In this document: piece by piece, positions 52,612 through 59,743 of the stretch
Layout: each line of letters starts with the position of its first letter
How positions within the stretch are numbered: position 1 is the stretch's first letter
Source of the DNA: Leucobacter aridicollis
GTDB taxonomy: Bacteria > Actinomycetota > Actinomycetes > Actinomycetales > Microbacteriaceae
Assembly: GCF_024399335.1 (NCBI RefSeq)
Contig: NZ_CP075339.1
Location: 1,178,001 to 1,242,000, forward strand
Direction of reading: 5' to 3'
Length of the DNA stretch: 64,000 nucleotides
Translations under genes and position numbers: made by a program
The notes under the pieces: model-generated
Told to the model about the DNA's origin: nothing
The model's input: the letters and a program-made list of their open reading frames with translations, nothing else
Databases searched by the model: none

Positions 52612-53754
52612 TTACAGGGTGTTGCCGAGCTTGAAGCCCTTCTCGCCCTCGTCGTCACGGGTGTACGAGAAGCCGTCGGCGCCGATGGTCACCGCCATCT
52701 CGGAAGCGTCGGTGCGGGCCACGACGGGCTGCGGGTTGCCGTCGAGGTCGAGCACGAGCGACGCCTCGGTGTACCACGACGGCACGACCGGGTTGCCCCA
52801 CCAGTCGCGGCGCTGGTTGTCGTGCACGTCCCAGGTGACGACCGGGTTGTCTGGGTCGCCGGTGTAGTAGTCCTGGGTGTAGATCTCGACGCGGTGGCCG
52901 TCGGGATCGAGGATGTAGAGGTAGAACGCGTTCGAGACGCCGTGGCGGCCGGGGCCGCGCTCGATGCGGTCGGACATGCGCAGCGCGCCGAGCTTGTCGC
53001 AGATCGCGAGGATGTTGTGCTTCTCGTGCGTCGAGAATGCGACGTGGTGCATGCGGGGGCCGTCGCCGCCCGTCGCAGCCGTGTCGTGCACGGTCGGCTT
53101 GCGGCGCAGCCAAGCTGCGTACACGGTGCCCTCTTCGTCCTGAATGTCCTCGGTGACGCGGAAGCCGAGGTCCTGGTAGTGGCGCACGGCTCGCGGCACG
53201 TCGGGGGTGACCTGGTTGAAGTGGTCGAGGCGCACGAGTGCGCCAGGGGTGTAGAGGTCGTAGCGCCAGGCGAGGCGCTCCACGTGCTCGACATCGTAGA
53301 AGAACTCGAACGGGAAGCCGAGCGGATCCTCAACGCGCACCGAGTCGCCGATGCCCTTGGTGAAGCCCTCGCTGCGGCGTTCGACCCGGCAGCCGAGCTC
53401 GGTGTAGAAGGCGACGGCCTTGTCGAGGTCCTCGGGGGTGCGCACGCGGTACGAGAACGCGGCGACCGCGGCAACCGGGCCCTTGCGCAGCACGAGGTTG
53501 TGGTGAATGAACTCTTCGAGCGAGCGCAGGTAGATTGCGTTCTCGTCTTCCTCGGTCACGGTGAGGCCGAGTACGTCGACGTAGAACTCGCGCGACTTCG
53601 CGAGGTCGGTGACAACGAGCTCCATGTACGCGCAGCGCAGGATGTCGGGTGCCTCCGACGTCGGCGTGAGGATCGGGTTGTCGGTCTGGATTGGGGCTTC
53701 CTTGGTGACGTAGAAGCCAGACGAGGTCTTTTCGCGACCCTTGAGATCAGACAT
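52612..53754 (-). CDS. hpaD: 3,4-dihydroxyphenylacetate 2,3-dioxygenase
   Basis: 380 residues, type I extradiol dioxygenase. Metal ligands His178 (VRLDHFN), His237 (RMHHVAF) and Glu290 (GHRVEIYTQDYYTGD) are present, with spacings of 59 and 53 residues equal to those known for the Brevibacterium enzyme (155/214/267). The second-sphere His223, Asn180, Arg266 and Tyr280 also fall at the same offset of 23. It opens the ring of homoprotocatechuate to 5-carboxymethyl-2-hydroxymuconate semialdehyde. ATG with AGGAAGGA. Last gene of the operon; Fe or Mn use cannot be told by eye. Confidence 0.95.
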   Translation of the reverse strand: MSDLKGREKTSSGFYVTKEAPIQTDNPILTPTSEAPDILRCAYMELVVTDLAKSREFYVDVLGLTVTEEDENAIYLRSLEEFIHHNLVLRKGPVAAVAAFSYRVRTPEDLDKAVAFYTELGCRVERRSEGFTKGIGDSVRVEDPLGFPFEFFYDVEHVERLAWRYDLYTPGALVRLDHFNQVTPDVPRAVRHYQDLGFRVTEDIQDEEGTVYAAWLRRKPTVHDTAATGGDGPRMHHVAFSTHEKHNILAICDKLGALRMSDRIERGPGRHGVSNAFYLYILDPDGHRVEIYTQDYYTGDPDNPVVTWDVHDNQRRDWWGNPVVPSWYTEASLVLDLDGNPQPVVARTDASEMAVTIGADGFSYTRDDEGEKGFKLGNTL

Positions 53755-53822
53755 GGGGATGTCCTTCCTGGTGGGGTGGCCAGCGCGCTCGTCGCGGAAC
53801 GCGCTGGCCGGATTCTTGGTGG

Positions 53823-55319
53823 TTACTTGCCAGCGCCGAAGCGCGGCGAATGTGCCTCGTTGAGCGTGATGTGCACGGCCTGCTGGTCGGTGTAGAAGTC
53901 GATCGAGCGGTAGCCGCCCTCGTGGCCGAGGCCAGAAGCCTTCACGCCGCCGAACGGGGTGCGCAGGTCGCGCACGTTGTTCGAATTCAGCCACACCATG
54001 CCGGCCTCGACTGACTGCGAGAAGTTGTGTGCGCGCTTGAGGTCGGAAGTCCAGATGTACGCCGCGAGGCCGTACTTCGTGTTGTTCGCGAGCTCGAGCG
54101 CCTCCTCGTCGGTGTCGAACGGGGTGATCGCGACGACGGGGCCGAAGATCTCCTCCTGGAAGATCCGTGCGTCGGGCGCGACGTCAGCGAACACCGTGGG
54201 GGAGACGAAATTGCCCGTCGGGAACTCGTCGGGGCGACCTCCGCCTGCGACGAGACGGCCCTCGGTCTTGCCGATCTCGATATACCGTGTGACCTTCTCG
54301 AAGTGCTCAGGGTGCACGAGTGCGCCGACCTCGGTCGCCGGGTCTGACGGCAGCCCAACAACAACGTTCTTCGCGCGCTCGGCGTACCGCTCGACGAACT
54401 CGTCGTAGATTGAGCGTTCGACGAGGATGCGGCTTCCCGCGGTGCAGCGCTCACCGTTCAGGCTGAACACCCCGAAGACAGTGGCGTCGAGCGCAGACTC
54501 AAGGTCGGCGTCGGCGAACACCACAGCCGGGCTCTTGCCGCCGAGCTCCATGGAGAGGCCCTTCAGGTAGGGGGCCGAGTTCGCGAAGATCAGCGAGCCG
54601 GTGCTCGACTCGCCAGTGAACGAGATGAGCGGCACGTCGGGGTGCTTGACGAGCGCATCGCCGGCCTCCTCACCGAAACCGTTGACGAGGTTGAAAACAC
54701 CGTCGGGCACGCCAGCCTCGCGGAAAATCTCTCCCCACAGCGACGCCGACAGGGGCGTAAACTCGGCAGGCTTCAGTACAACGGTGTTGCCTGTTGCGAG
54801 CGCGGGGCCGAGCTTCCACGACTCGAGCATGAAGGGCGTGTTCCACGGCGTAATGAGGCCGGCGACGCCGATCGGCTTGCGGTTCACGTAGTTGATCTGC
54901 CGGCCCGGCACCTTGAAGGTGTCGTCGTGCTGCGCGACGATGAGATCGGCGAAGAACCTGAAGTTCTCGGCGGCGCGGCGGGCCTGACCCTTGGCCTGGG
55001 TGATCGGAAGGCCCGAGTCGAAGCTCTCGAGCTCAGCGAGCTGCGCGTCGCGCGACTCGACGATGTCGGCGACCTTGTGCAAGATTCGCGAGCGCTCGCG
55101 CGGCAGCATTTTCGGCCACGGGCCCTCCGTGAACGCGCGGCGTGCGGCTGCAACAGCGAGGTCGATGTCGGCCTGCTGGCCGGCCGCGGCCTGGATATAG
55201 GTCTCGTTCGATACGGGATCAAGAACGTCGAACTCCTCGCCGCCGACCGAGTCAACGAACTTGCCGTCGATGAAGTGGCGGATCTTGTCGGGGAGCCCTG
55301 CGGGCTTCGTGTGAGTCAT
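53823..55319 (-). CDS. hpaE: 5-carboxymethyl-2-hydroxymuconate semialdehyde dehydrogenase
   Basis: 498 residues, aldehyde dehydrogenase. ITPWNTPFMLESWKLGPALATGN, the base in MELGGKSPAVVFADAD and the nucleophile in FSLNGERCTAGSRI are intact. It oxidises the ring-cleavage product to the tricarboxylate (CHM). 68 bp before hpaD and 50 bp after gntR; order suggests one operon. Confidence 0.92.
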   Translation of the reverse strand: MTHTKPAGLPDKIRHFIDGKFVDSVGGEEFDVLDPVSNETYIQAAAGQQADIDLAVAAARRAFTEGPWPKMLPRERSRILHKVADIVESRDAQLAELESFDSGLPITQAKGQARRAAENFRFFADLIVAQHDDTFKVPGRQINYVNRKPIGVAGLITPWNTPFMLESWKLGPALATGNTVVLKPAEFTPLSASLWGEIFREAGVPDGVFNLVNGFGEEAGDALVKHPDVPLISFTGESSTGSLIFANSAPYLKGLSMELGGKSPAVVFADADLESALDATVFGVFSLNGERCTAGSRILVERSIYDEFVERYAERAKNVVVGLPSDPATEVGALVHPEHFEKVTRYIEIGKTEGRLVAGGGRPDEFPTGNFVSPTVFADVAPDARIFQEEIFGPVVAITPFDTDEEALELANNTKYGLAAYIWTSDLKRAHNFSQSVEAGMVWLNSNNVRDLRTPFGGVKASGLGHEGGYRSIDFYTDQQAVHITLNEAHSPRFGAGK

Positions 55320-55369
55320 GCTGTCGCCTCCGTGTTTGGGTAGTGGAAACTTGAAAATGGGTGGATGGG

Positions 55370-56041
55370 TTACGCGGCCGAGACCGGATGCTTGAGCTCG
55401 TCGGAGTGTGCGAGTACCGCGTCAAGAGTTGCAGTGCGGTGTGCGCGGGCCGCGAGCTCAATCTCGAGCGGGCTGGCACCCTGTTCGATGAGGTCGAGGA
55501 TGCGTTCGTGCTCCTCGACAGACTCGCTTGCGCGGCCTGGCACGAAGCTGAACGATGAGTTCCGCAGCACCTTCATGCGGTTCCATCCGCGGTGCACGAG
55601 GTCGAGGATGTGGGGGTTCGGGCAGGTCTCGAACAACACGGCGTGGAACTCGAGGTTGAGCTCGGTGAACCGTGTCGGGTCGAAGGCTGTGAGCGATTCG
55701 CGCATAGTCTCGTTGACTGCGCGTGCGCGGCTGAGCTGATCCTTCGTGATGAACGGCGCTGCCAAGCCCGTCGCCGAGCCCTCGACGAGCGCGAGGGTTT
55801 GCATCGTGTGCAGGTACTCGGTCTCCTTCACGAGCGAGACCTGGGCGCCAACGTTCCGCTCGAATGTGACGAGCTGCTCGGCTTCGAGGCGGCGGATCGC
55901 CTCGCGCACGGGCACGACCGACATGTCGAGCTCAGCGGCGATCGGGGCGAGCACGAGCCTGTAGCCGGGCATGTACTCGCCGGCGTCGATCCTGCCCCTA
56001 ATAAGGCGGTACGCGCGCTCGGACTTCGATTCAGCACTCAT
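55370..56041 (-). CDS. GntR-family (FCD) regulator of the hpa genes
   Basis: 223 residues. Winged helix SERAYRLIRGRIDAGEYMPGYRLV and MSVVPVREAIRRLEAEQLV (about 8-75), then an all-helical FCD effector domain (about 85-215) with the metal/ligand residues in LNLEFHAVLFETCPN and EEHERILDLIE. It starts 3 bp after hpaG. The two ATCGTATACGAT palindromes upstream of hpaG and hpaH are the likely operators. Effector may be a pathway acid. Confidence 0.85.
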   Translation of the reverse strand: MSAESKSERAYRLIRGRIDAGEYMPGYRLVLAPIAAELDMSVVPVREAIRRLEAEQLVTFERNVGAQVSLVKETEYLHTMQTLALVEGSATGLAAPFITKDQLSRARAVNETMRESLTAFDPTRFTELNLEFHAVLFETCPNPHILDLVHRGWNRMKVLRNSSFSFVPGRASESVEEHERILDLIEQGASPLEIELAARAHRTATLDAVLAHSDELKHPVSAA

Positions 56042-56044
56042 GGG

Positions 56045-57670
56045 TTAGCCCCTGCCGGTTTCTGCGACATAGCGCGCGCGCCACTCAGCGTTCATGGGGA
56101 ACAGCCCGTCGACCGCGTGCCCCTCGGCGACACGATCGGCGACCCAGCCGTCCTCGAGTTCCTGAGCGGCGGCCTCGGCGGCAACCTCTGCGAGCAGGAA
56201 CGGCGGGATCACGATGACGCCGTCGCGGTCTCCCATGATGATGTCGCCCGGCTGGACGGCAGCCCCACCGCACGCGATCGTCACGTCGGTCTCCCACGGC
56301 ACGTGGCGGCGTCCCAGCACGCTCGGGTGCGCGCCCTGCGAGAAGACAGGGATGTCGAACTGCTGCACGGCCGCGAAGTCGCGTACGCCGCCGTCGGTGA
56401 CGACGCCGGCCGCGCCGCGAACCTGCGCGCGGAGGGCAAGCACGTCGCCGACGGTTCCGGTCGAAGGGACACCGCGCGCCTCGACGACGAGCACCTCACC
56501 CTCGTTCACGGTGTCGAATGCGCGCTTCTGGGCGTTGAAACCGCCAGCGTGCTCCTTGAACAGGTCGGGGCGGAACGGAATGAAGCGGAGCGTCTTCGCC
56601 GTGCCGAGGATCGTGTCGCCCTCGTGGTTCGGGTACACGCCATCGATGAAGATCTCGGTGTAGTCGCGCTTGCGGAGCGCCGCGGAGACCGTTGCGACCG
56701 CAACGCCGCTGAGCAGTTCGCGGATCTCCGGGGTGAGCGGGCTCGCGTCGGCCCCGTTTGCTGCGGCGCTGGTGCCTGCGTTTGCGGCGGCGCTGGTTGC
56801 TGCGCCGGTTCCGTCGAGGGGGGTCGCGCGGCCCGCGGCGACGGCCGCGGCGTGCTCGTCTTCGCTGCCCCACGCTTCAACCCGCTGGAGATCGTTCACC
56901 GCAGGACGGTTGCCGAAGTCGCCGAACTCGGTCTCGCCCTGTGTGACTGTCGTCACGAGACGCCCGGTGGTCGGGGCGCCCGGCGCCGTCGGGGCGTCGA
57001 CTTCGACCTCAACCACGTCGCCGGGGAGGAGTACCGACGAGCCCGCGGGAGTGCCTGTCAGGATCACGTCGCCGGGCTCGAGCGTCATGTGCTGCGAGAG
57101 GTCGGCGACGAGCTGGCCGAACGGGAACTTCAGGGTGTCGCTCGTGTCGTTCTGTACGAGCTCGCCGTTGACCCAGGTGCGCACCCGCCAGTCGCCCTCA
57201 CCGATGCCATCGGTCGGGATCGTGACCGGGCCGATCGGCGTGAACCCATCGCCGCCCTTGTTGCGCACGTTCGAGCCCTTGTCTGCGGCGCGCAGATCGT
57301 AGAGCCCGAGATCGTTGGCAGCGGTCACTTGCGAGACGTACTTCCAGCCGTCTTCGGGGGAGACCCAGCGGGCCTCTTCGCCAATGACGAGCGCGATCTC
57401 GCCCTCGAATGCGAGCAGCTCAGTGCCGGCTGGGCGCTCGACGGTGCCGCCCGTTGGCGCGAGCGACGAGGCTGGCTTGAAGAAGTATGAGGGGAACTCG
57501 GGGGTGCGGCCGCGCTGTGCGATCCGCGAGGGGTAGTTCAGGTGGACGGCGATGATCTTGCCAGGCATGTCGATTCCGAACTCGTTGTCGAGCACGGCCT
57601 CGAACTCTTGGTCGAAGTCAGCCTCAAACTCGGCTTCGTTTTCAAGCGCTGCATCGTTTTCGAGCGTCAT
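56045..57670 (-). CDS. hpaG: HpaG-type FAH decarboxylase/isomerase fused to an RraA-like domain
   Basis: 541 residues with three parts. Residues 1-34 are an acidic leader (MTLENDAALENEAEFEADFD and on). Residues 35-250 form an FAH-family barrel (MPGKIIAVHLNYPSRIAQRG; AFEGEIALVIG; VTAANDLGLYDLRAADKGSN; LTGTPAGSS). An Ala-rich linker (about 265-312) leads to an RraA domain (about 313-535) whose active-site motif GVVTDGGVRDFAA (Asp426, Arg430, Asp431) is complete. FAH enzymes of this pathway decarboxylate OPET and isomerise HHDD; E. coli HpaG uses two FAH repeats instead. The RraA partner may act as a decarboxylase or aldolase. ATG has GAGG 5 nt upstream. Confidence 0.85.
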   Translation of the reverse strand: MTLENDAALENEAEFEADFDQEFEAVLDNEFGIDMPGKIIAVHLNYPSRIAQRGRTPEFPSYFFKPASSLAPTGGTVERPAGTELLAFEGEIALVIGEEARWVSPEDGWKYVSQVTAANDLGLYDLRAADKGSNVRNKGGDGFTPIGPVTIPTDGIGEGDWRVRTWVNGELVQNDTSDTLKFPFGQLVADLSQHMTLEPGDVILTGTPAGSSVLLPGDVVEVEVDAPTAPGAPTTGRLVTTVTQGETEFGDFGNRPAVNDLQRVEAWGSEDEHAAAVAAGRATPLDGTGAATSAAANAGTSAAANGADASPLTPEIRELLSGVAVATVSAALRKRDYTEIFIDGVYPNHEGDTILGTAKTLRFIPFRPDLFKEHAGGFNAQKRAFDTVNEGEVLVVEARGVPSTGTVGDVLALRAQVRGAAGVVTDGGVRDFAAVQQFDIPVFSQGAHPSVLGRRHVPWETDVTIACGGAAVQPGDIIMGDRDGVIVIPPFLLAEVAAEAAAQELEDGWVADRVAEGHAVDGLFPMNAEWRARYVAETGRG

Positions 57671-57699
57671 GACTACCTCGTCTCCTCTTTGTATTTCAT

Positions 57700-57711
57700 A
57701 TCGTATACGAT
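57700..57711. promoter_or_regulatory. Hpa operator 1, upstream of hpaG
   Basis: Perfect 12-bp palindrome ATCGTATACGAT, 30 nt before the hpaG start. It repeats at 59647-59658. Fits the TxGTxxACxA core of FCD-type GntR sites. Confidence 0.65.
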
Positions 57712-57755
57712 CTGGTGGCCGTTGGGAAGGGGTGGGTGTGGGAGGGCACCGGCTC

Positions 57756-57808
57756 CACCTCGCCGGCTTCACCCCGCCGGCTTCACCCCGCCGGCTTCAC
57801 CCCGCCGG
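57756..57808. repeat. 14-bp tandem repeat, about 3.8 copies
   Basis: Unit CACCCCGCCGGCTT at 57756 (one T change), 57770 and 57784, partial at 57798. Sits in the gap between the hpaI stop and the hpaG operator. Confidence 0.85.
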
Positions 57809-57823
57809 AGAGTAGCTTCCCTG

Positions 57824-57864
57824 CAAAACGGGCCCTTAAGCACTGTGGGCAAGGGGGTGTTTTG
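57824..57864. other. Imperfect hairpin related to the 4232 element
   Basis: CAAAAC (57824-57829) pairs with GTTTTG (57859-57864); inside, CCCTT pairs with AAGGG. The 17-nt stretch around it matches the left arm of the 4232 repeat in 15 positions. May terminate hpaHI transcripts. Confidence 0.4.
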
Positions 57865-57904
57865 TCAGATAGTGTCTGTCTGGCGAGCTGAGGGGCCTGG
57901 GCAG

Positions 57905-57969
57905 GCCAGGGCTAGGGCTAGGGCTAGGGCCAGGGCCAGGGCCAGGGCTAGGGCTAGGGCTAGAGCTAG
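57905..57969. repeat. GCTAGG/GCCAGG hexanucleotide tandem array, about 10.8 copies
   Basis: Ten full 6-bp units and one partial, in the order C,TTT,CCC,TTT (third base of each unit), last full unit GCTAGA. The array overlaps the hpaI stop codon (57966-57968). In the hpaI frame each unit reads TAG CCC or TGG CCC. Confidence 0.9.
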
Positions 57970-58799
57970 TAGCTGGCGCGTGGTGTGGCAGCGCCACCCG
58001 AAGAAGCGCCACCAGGTTCAGTCGGGATGAACTGTTCGACGAGCGCTTCGGTCGCGCGTGCGAGAAGCGCGACATCGGCGCCCACTGCGACGAAGTTCGC
58101 CCCGGCCTCGATGTAGCGCTCCGCCTGCTCTGGGACGAACGCGTTCACCCCGACAGGTTTGCCAGCGGCTCGCGCGGCCGAAATGACGTGCAACACCGCG
58201 TCAATCACGGCCGGGTGTGACTGCTGGCCGAGAAGGCCCATCGAGGCGGCGAGGTCTGCCGGGCCGACGAACACGGCGTCGACGCCGTCGACGGCCACGA
58301 TGCGCTGCACGTCACTCACCGCCGAGACCGACTCGATCTGCACGGTCACGCTCACCAGGTCGTGTGCCCGAGTCAGGTAGTTTTCGACGCGATTCCACCG
58401 TGCGGAGCGTGCGAGTGCCGAACCGACCCCGCGGGTCCCTTCGGGTGCATAGCGCGTTGCCCGTACGACCTCCTCGGCCTGTTCCGCCGAGTCGACCATC
58501 GGGATCAGCAGATTCTGTGCCCCGAGGTCGAGAAACTGCTTGATTGTGACAGTGTCGCCGTAGGGTGGGCGGACCACGACCGTCGCCGGGTATGGCGCCA
58601 TCGCGTGCAGCTGTGCGAGCAGCGACTCAAGCCCATTGGGGGAGTGCTCGGCGTCGAGGAGCACCCAGTCGCAGCCGCTTCCTGCGACGATCTCGGCGTT
58701 CACGGCGCTGCCAGCGGTTGCCCACAGCCCGATCAGTGCACGATCGGACTCGGCGAGGCGATCGCGGAGTGTCGGCGGAAGTTCTAGATGAATCGGCAC
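57966..58799 (-). CDS. hpaI: HpcH/HpaI aldolase (2,4-dihydroxyhept-2-ene-1,7-dioate aldolase)
   Basis: 277 residues, class II aldolase barrel. LIGLWATAGSAVNAEIVAGSGCDWVLLDAEHSPNG, with the metal-binding Glu in VTVQIESVSAVSD and Asp in VFVGPADLAASMG, matches HpaI. It splits HHED into pyruvate and succinic semialdehyde. GTG start (VPIHLELPP) overlaps the end of hpaH by 16 nt. The stop codon lies in the hexanucleotide array, so repeat changes could alter the C-terminus. Confidence 0.9.
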   Translation of the reverse strand: MPIHLELPPTLRDRLAESDRALIGLWATAGSAVNAEIVAGSGCDWVLLDAEHSPNGLESLLAQLHAMAPYPATVVVRPPYGDTVTIKQFLDLGAQNLLIPMVDSAEQAEEVVRATRYAPEGTRGVGSALARSARWNRVENYLTRAHDLVSVTVQIESVSAVSDVQRIVAVDGVDAVFVGPADLAASMGLLGQQSHPAVIDAVLHVISAARAAGKPVGVNAFVPEQAERYIEAGANFVAVGADVALLARATEALVEQFIPTEPGGASSGGAATPRASY

Positions 58800-59569
58800 G
58801 TTACTGACCCCAGTCCGTTGTAATCTGCGTGCACGGTGTCGCCGCGCTCGACCCACATGGGCTTGGTGAAGGAGCCCGCAAGGATGATTTCGCCGGCCTC
58901 GAGTGACTGCCCGTGCTGGGCAAGCTTGTTCGCGAGCCATGCCACTCCGAGCGCGGGGTGCCCGAGCACGGCGCCAGCGACGCCCGAATCCTCGATCGTC
59001 TCGTTGCGGTACAGCAGCGCTGGCACCCAGGTGAGGTCAACATCGTCGACCTTCACTGGCCGGCCGCCCAAGACCATCGCGCCCATCGCGGCGTTGTCCG
59101 AGATGGTGTCGACGATCGTGCGGCCCTCGAGTTCCAGGTGCGAGTTCAATACCTCGAGCGCTGGGACGACGTACGCTGTTGCCTCGAGCACGTCGAACAG
59201 CGACACGTTTGGGCCGGCGAGCGGCTTCGCAAGCACGAACGCGAGCTCGACCTCGATGCGAACGTTTGAGAAACGGTCGAACTCGAGCGTTGCGCCCGAC
59301 TCGAAGACCATATCGTCGTGGATCACGCCATAATCTGGTTCGGTGATTCCTGTCGCGACCTGCATCACCTTCGACGTGAGGCCAATCTTGTGGCCAACAA
59401 GGCGGGCCCCAGCGGCGATGCGGCGATCAGACCATTCCTTCTGGATCGCGTACGAGTCCTCGATCACCATGTCGGGGTAGCGAGACGTGAGTCGGGGGAG
59501 CACCGCGCGGTCGCGGTCCGCTTGGACGAGTTCGTCGGCAATCGATGCGATTTGAGAGGGATCGAGCAC
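58784..59569 (-). CDS. hpaH: 2-oxo-hept-3-ene-1,7-dioate hydratase
   Basis: 261 residues, 2-keto-pentenoate hydratase family. RLVGHKIGLTSKVMQVATGITEPDYG, VEVELAFVLAKPL (read IEVELAFVL) and SDNAAMGAMVLGGRP are diagnostic; Mg2+ is bound by the Glu pair. It adds water to the product of HpaG. GTG with GGAGG 6 nt upstream. First gene of the hpaHI unit; hpa operator 2 lies 77 nt before it. Confidence 0.92.
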   Translation of the reverse strand: MLDPSQIASIADELVQADRDRAVLPRLTSRYPDMVIEDSYAIQKEWSDRRIAAGARLVGHKIGLTSKVMQVATGITEPDYGVIHDDMVFESGATLEFDRFSNVRIEVELAFVLAKPLAGPNVSLFDVLEATAYVVPALEVLNSHLELEGRTIVDTISDNAAMGAMVLGGRPVKVDDVDLTWVPALLYRNETIEDSGVAGAVLGHPALGVAWLANKLAQHGQSLEAGEIILAGSFTKPMWVERGDTVHADYNGLGSVTCRFI

Positions 59570-59645
59570 AGGGGCCTCCGCTTCTTCGGGGTGTGGTGCG
59601 TGGTGTGCGGCCCCGGCTGGGAGATCCAGTCGCGGCCATATCTCA

Positions 59646-59659
59646 GATCGTATACGATC
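59646..59659. promoter_or_regulatory. Hpa operator 2, upstream of hpaH
   Basis: GATCGTATACGATC, a 14-bp perfect palindrome with the same 12-bp core as at 57700. It lies between hpaH and the divergent helicase gene. Confidence 0.65.
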
Positions 59660-59731
59660 CGAGTCCTGTGTTCTAGCCCAGACCGCCGGGGTGATGCGCG
59701 AGAGTGTTCCTCGGCGTTTGCCATGAGGGTG

Positions 59732-59737
59732 TAGACT
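59732..59737 (+). promoter_or_regulatory. Leaderless -10 box of the helicase gene
   Basis: TAGACT, 6 nt (GATACG), then ATG at 59744; no ribosome site. Confidence 0.45.
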
Positions 59738-59743
59738 GATACG

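Noticed and set aside
55592..57490. 632-codon plus-strand frame opposite gntR and hpaG
   Set aside because: GntR and FAH/RraA motifs are on the minus strand; the plus frame is a shadow rich in Arg, Glu and Val.
57756..57969. CRISPR array or telomere-like end
   Set aside because: Units are 14 bp and 6 bp without unique spacers; the repeats are simple tandem arrays between two genes of one pathway.
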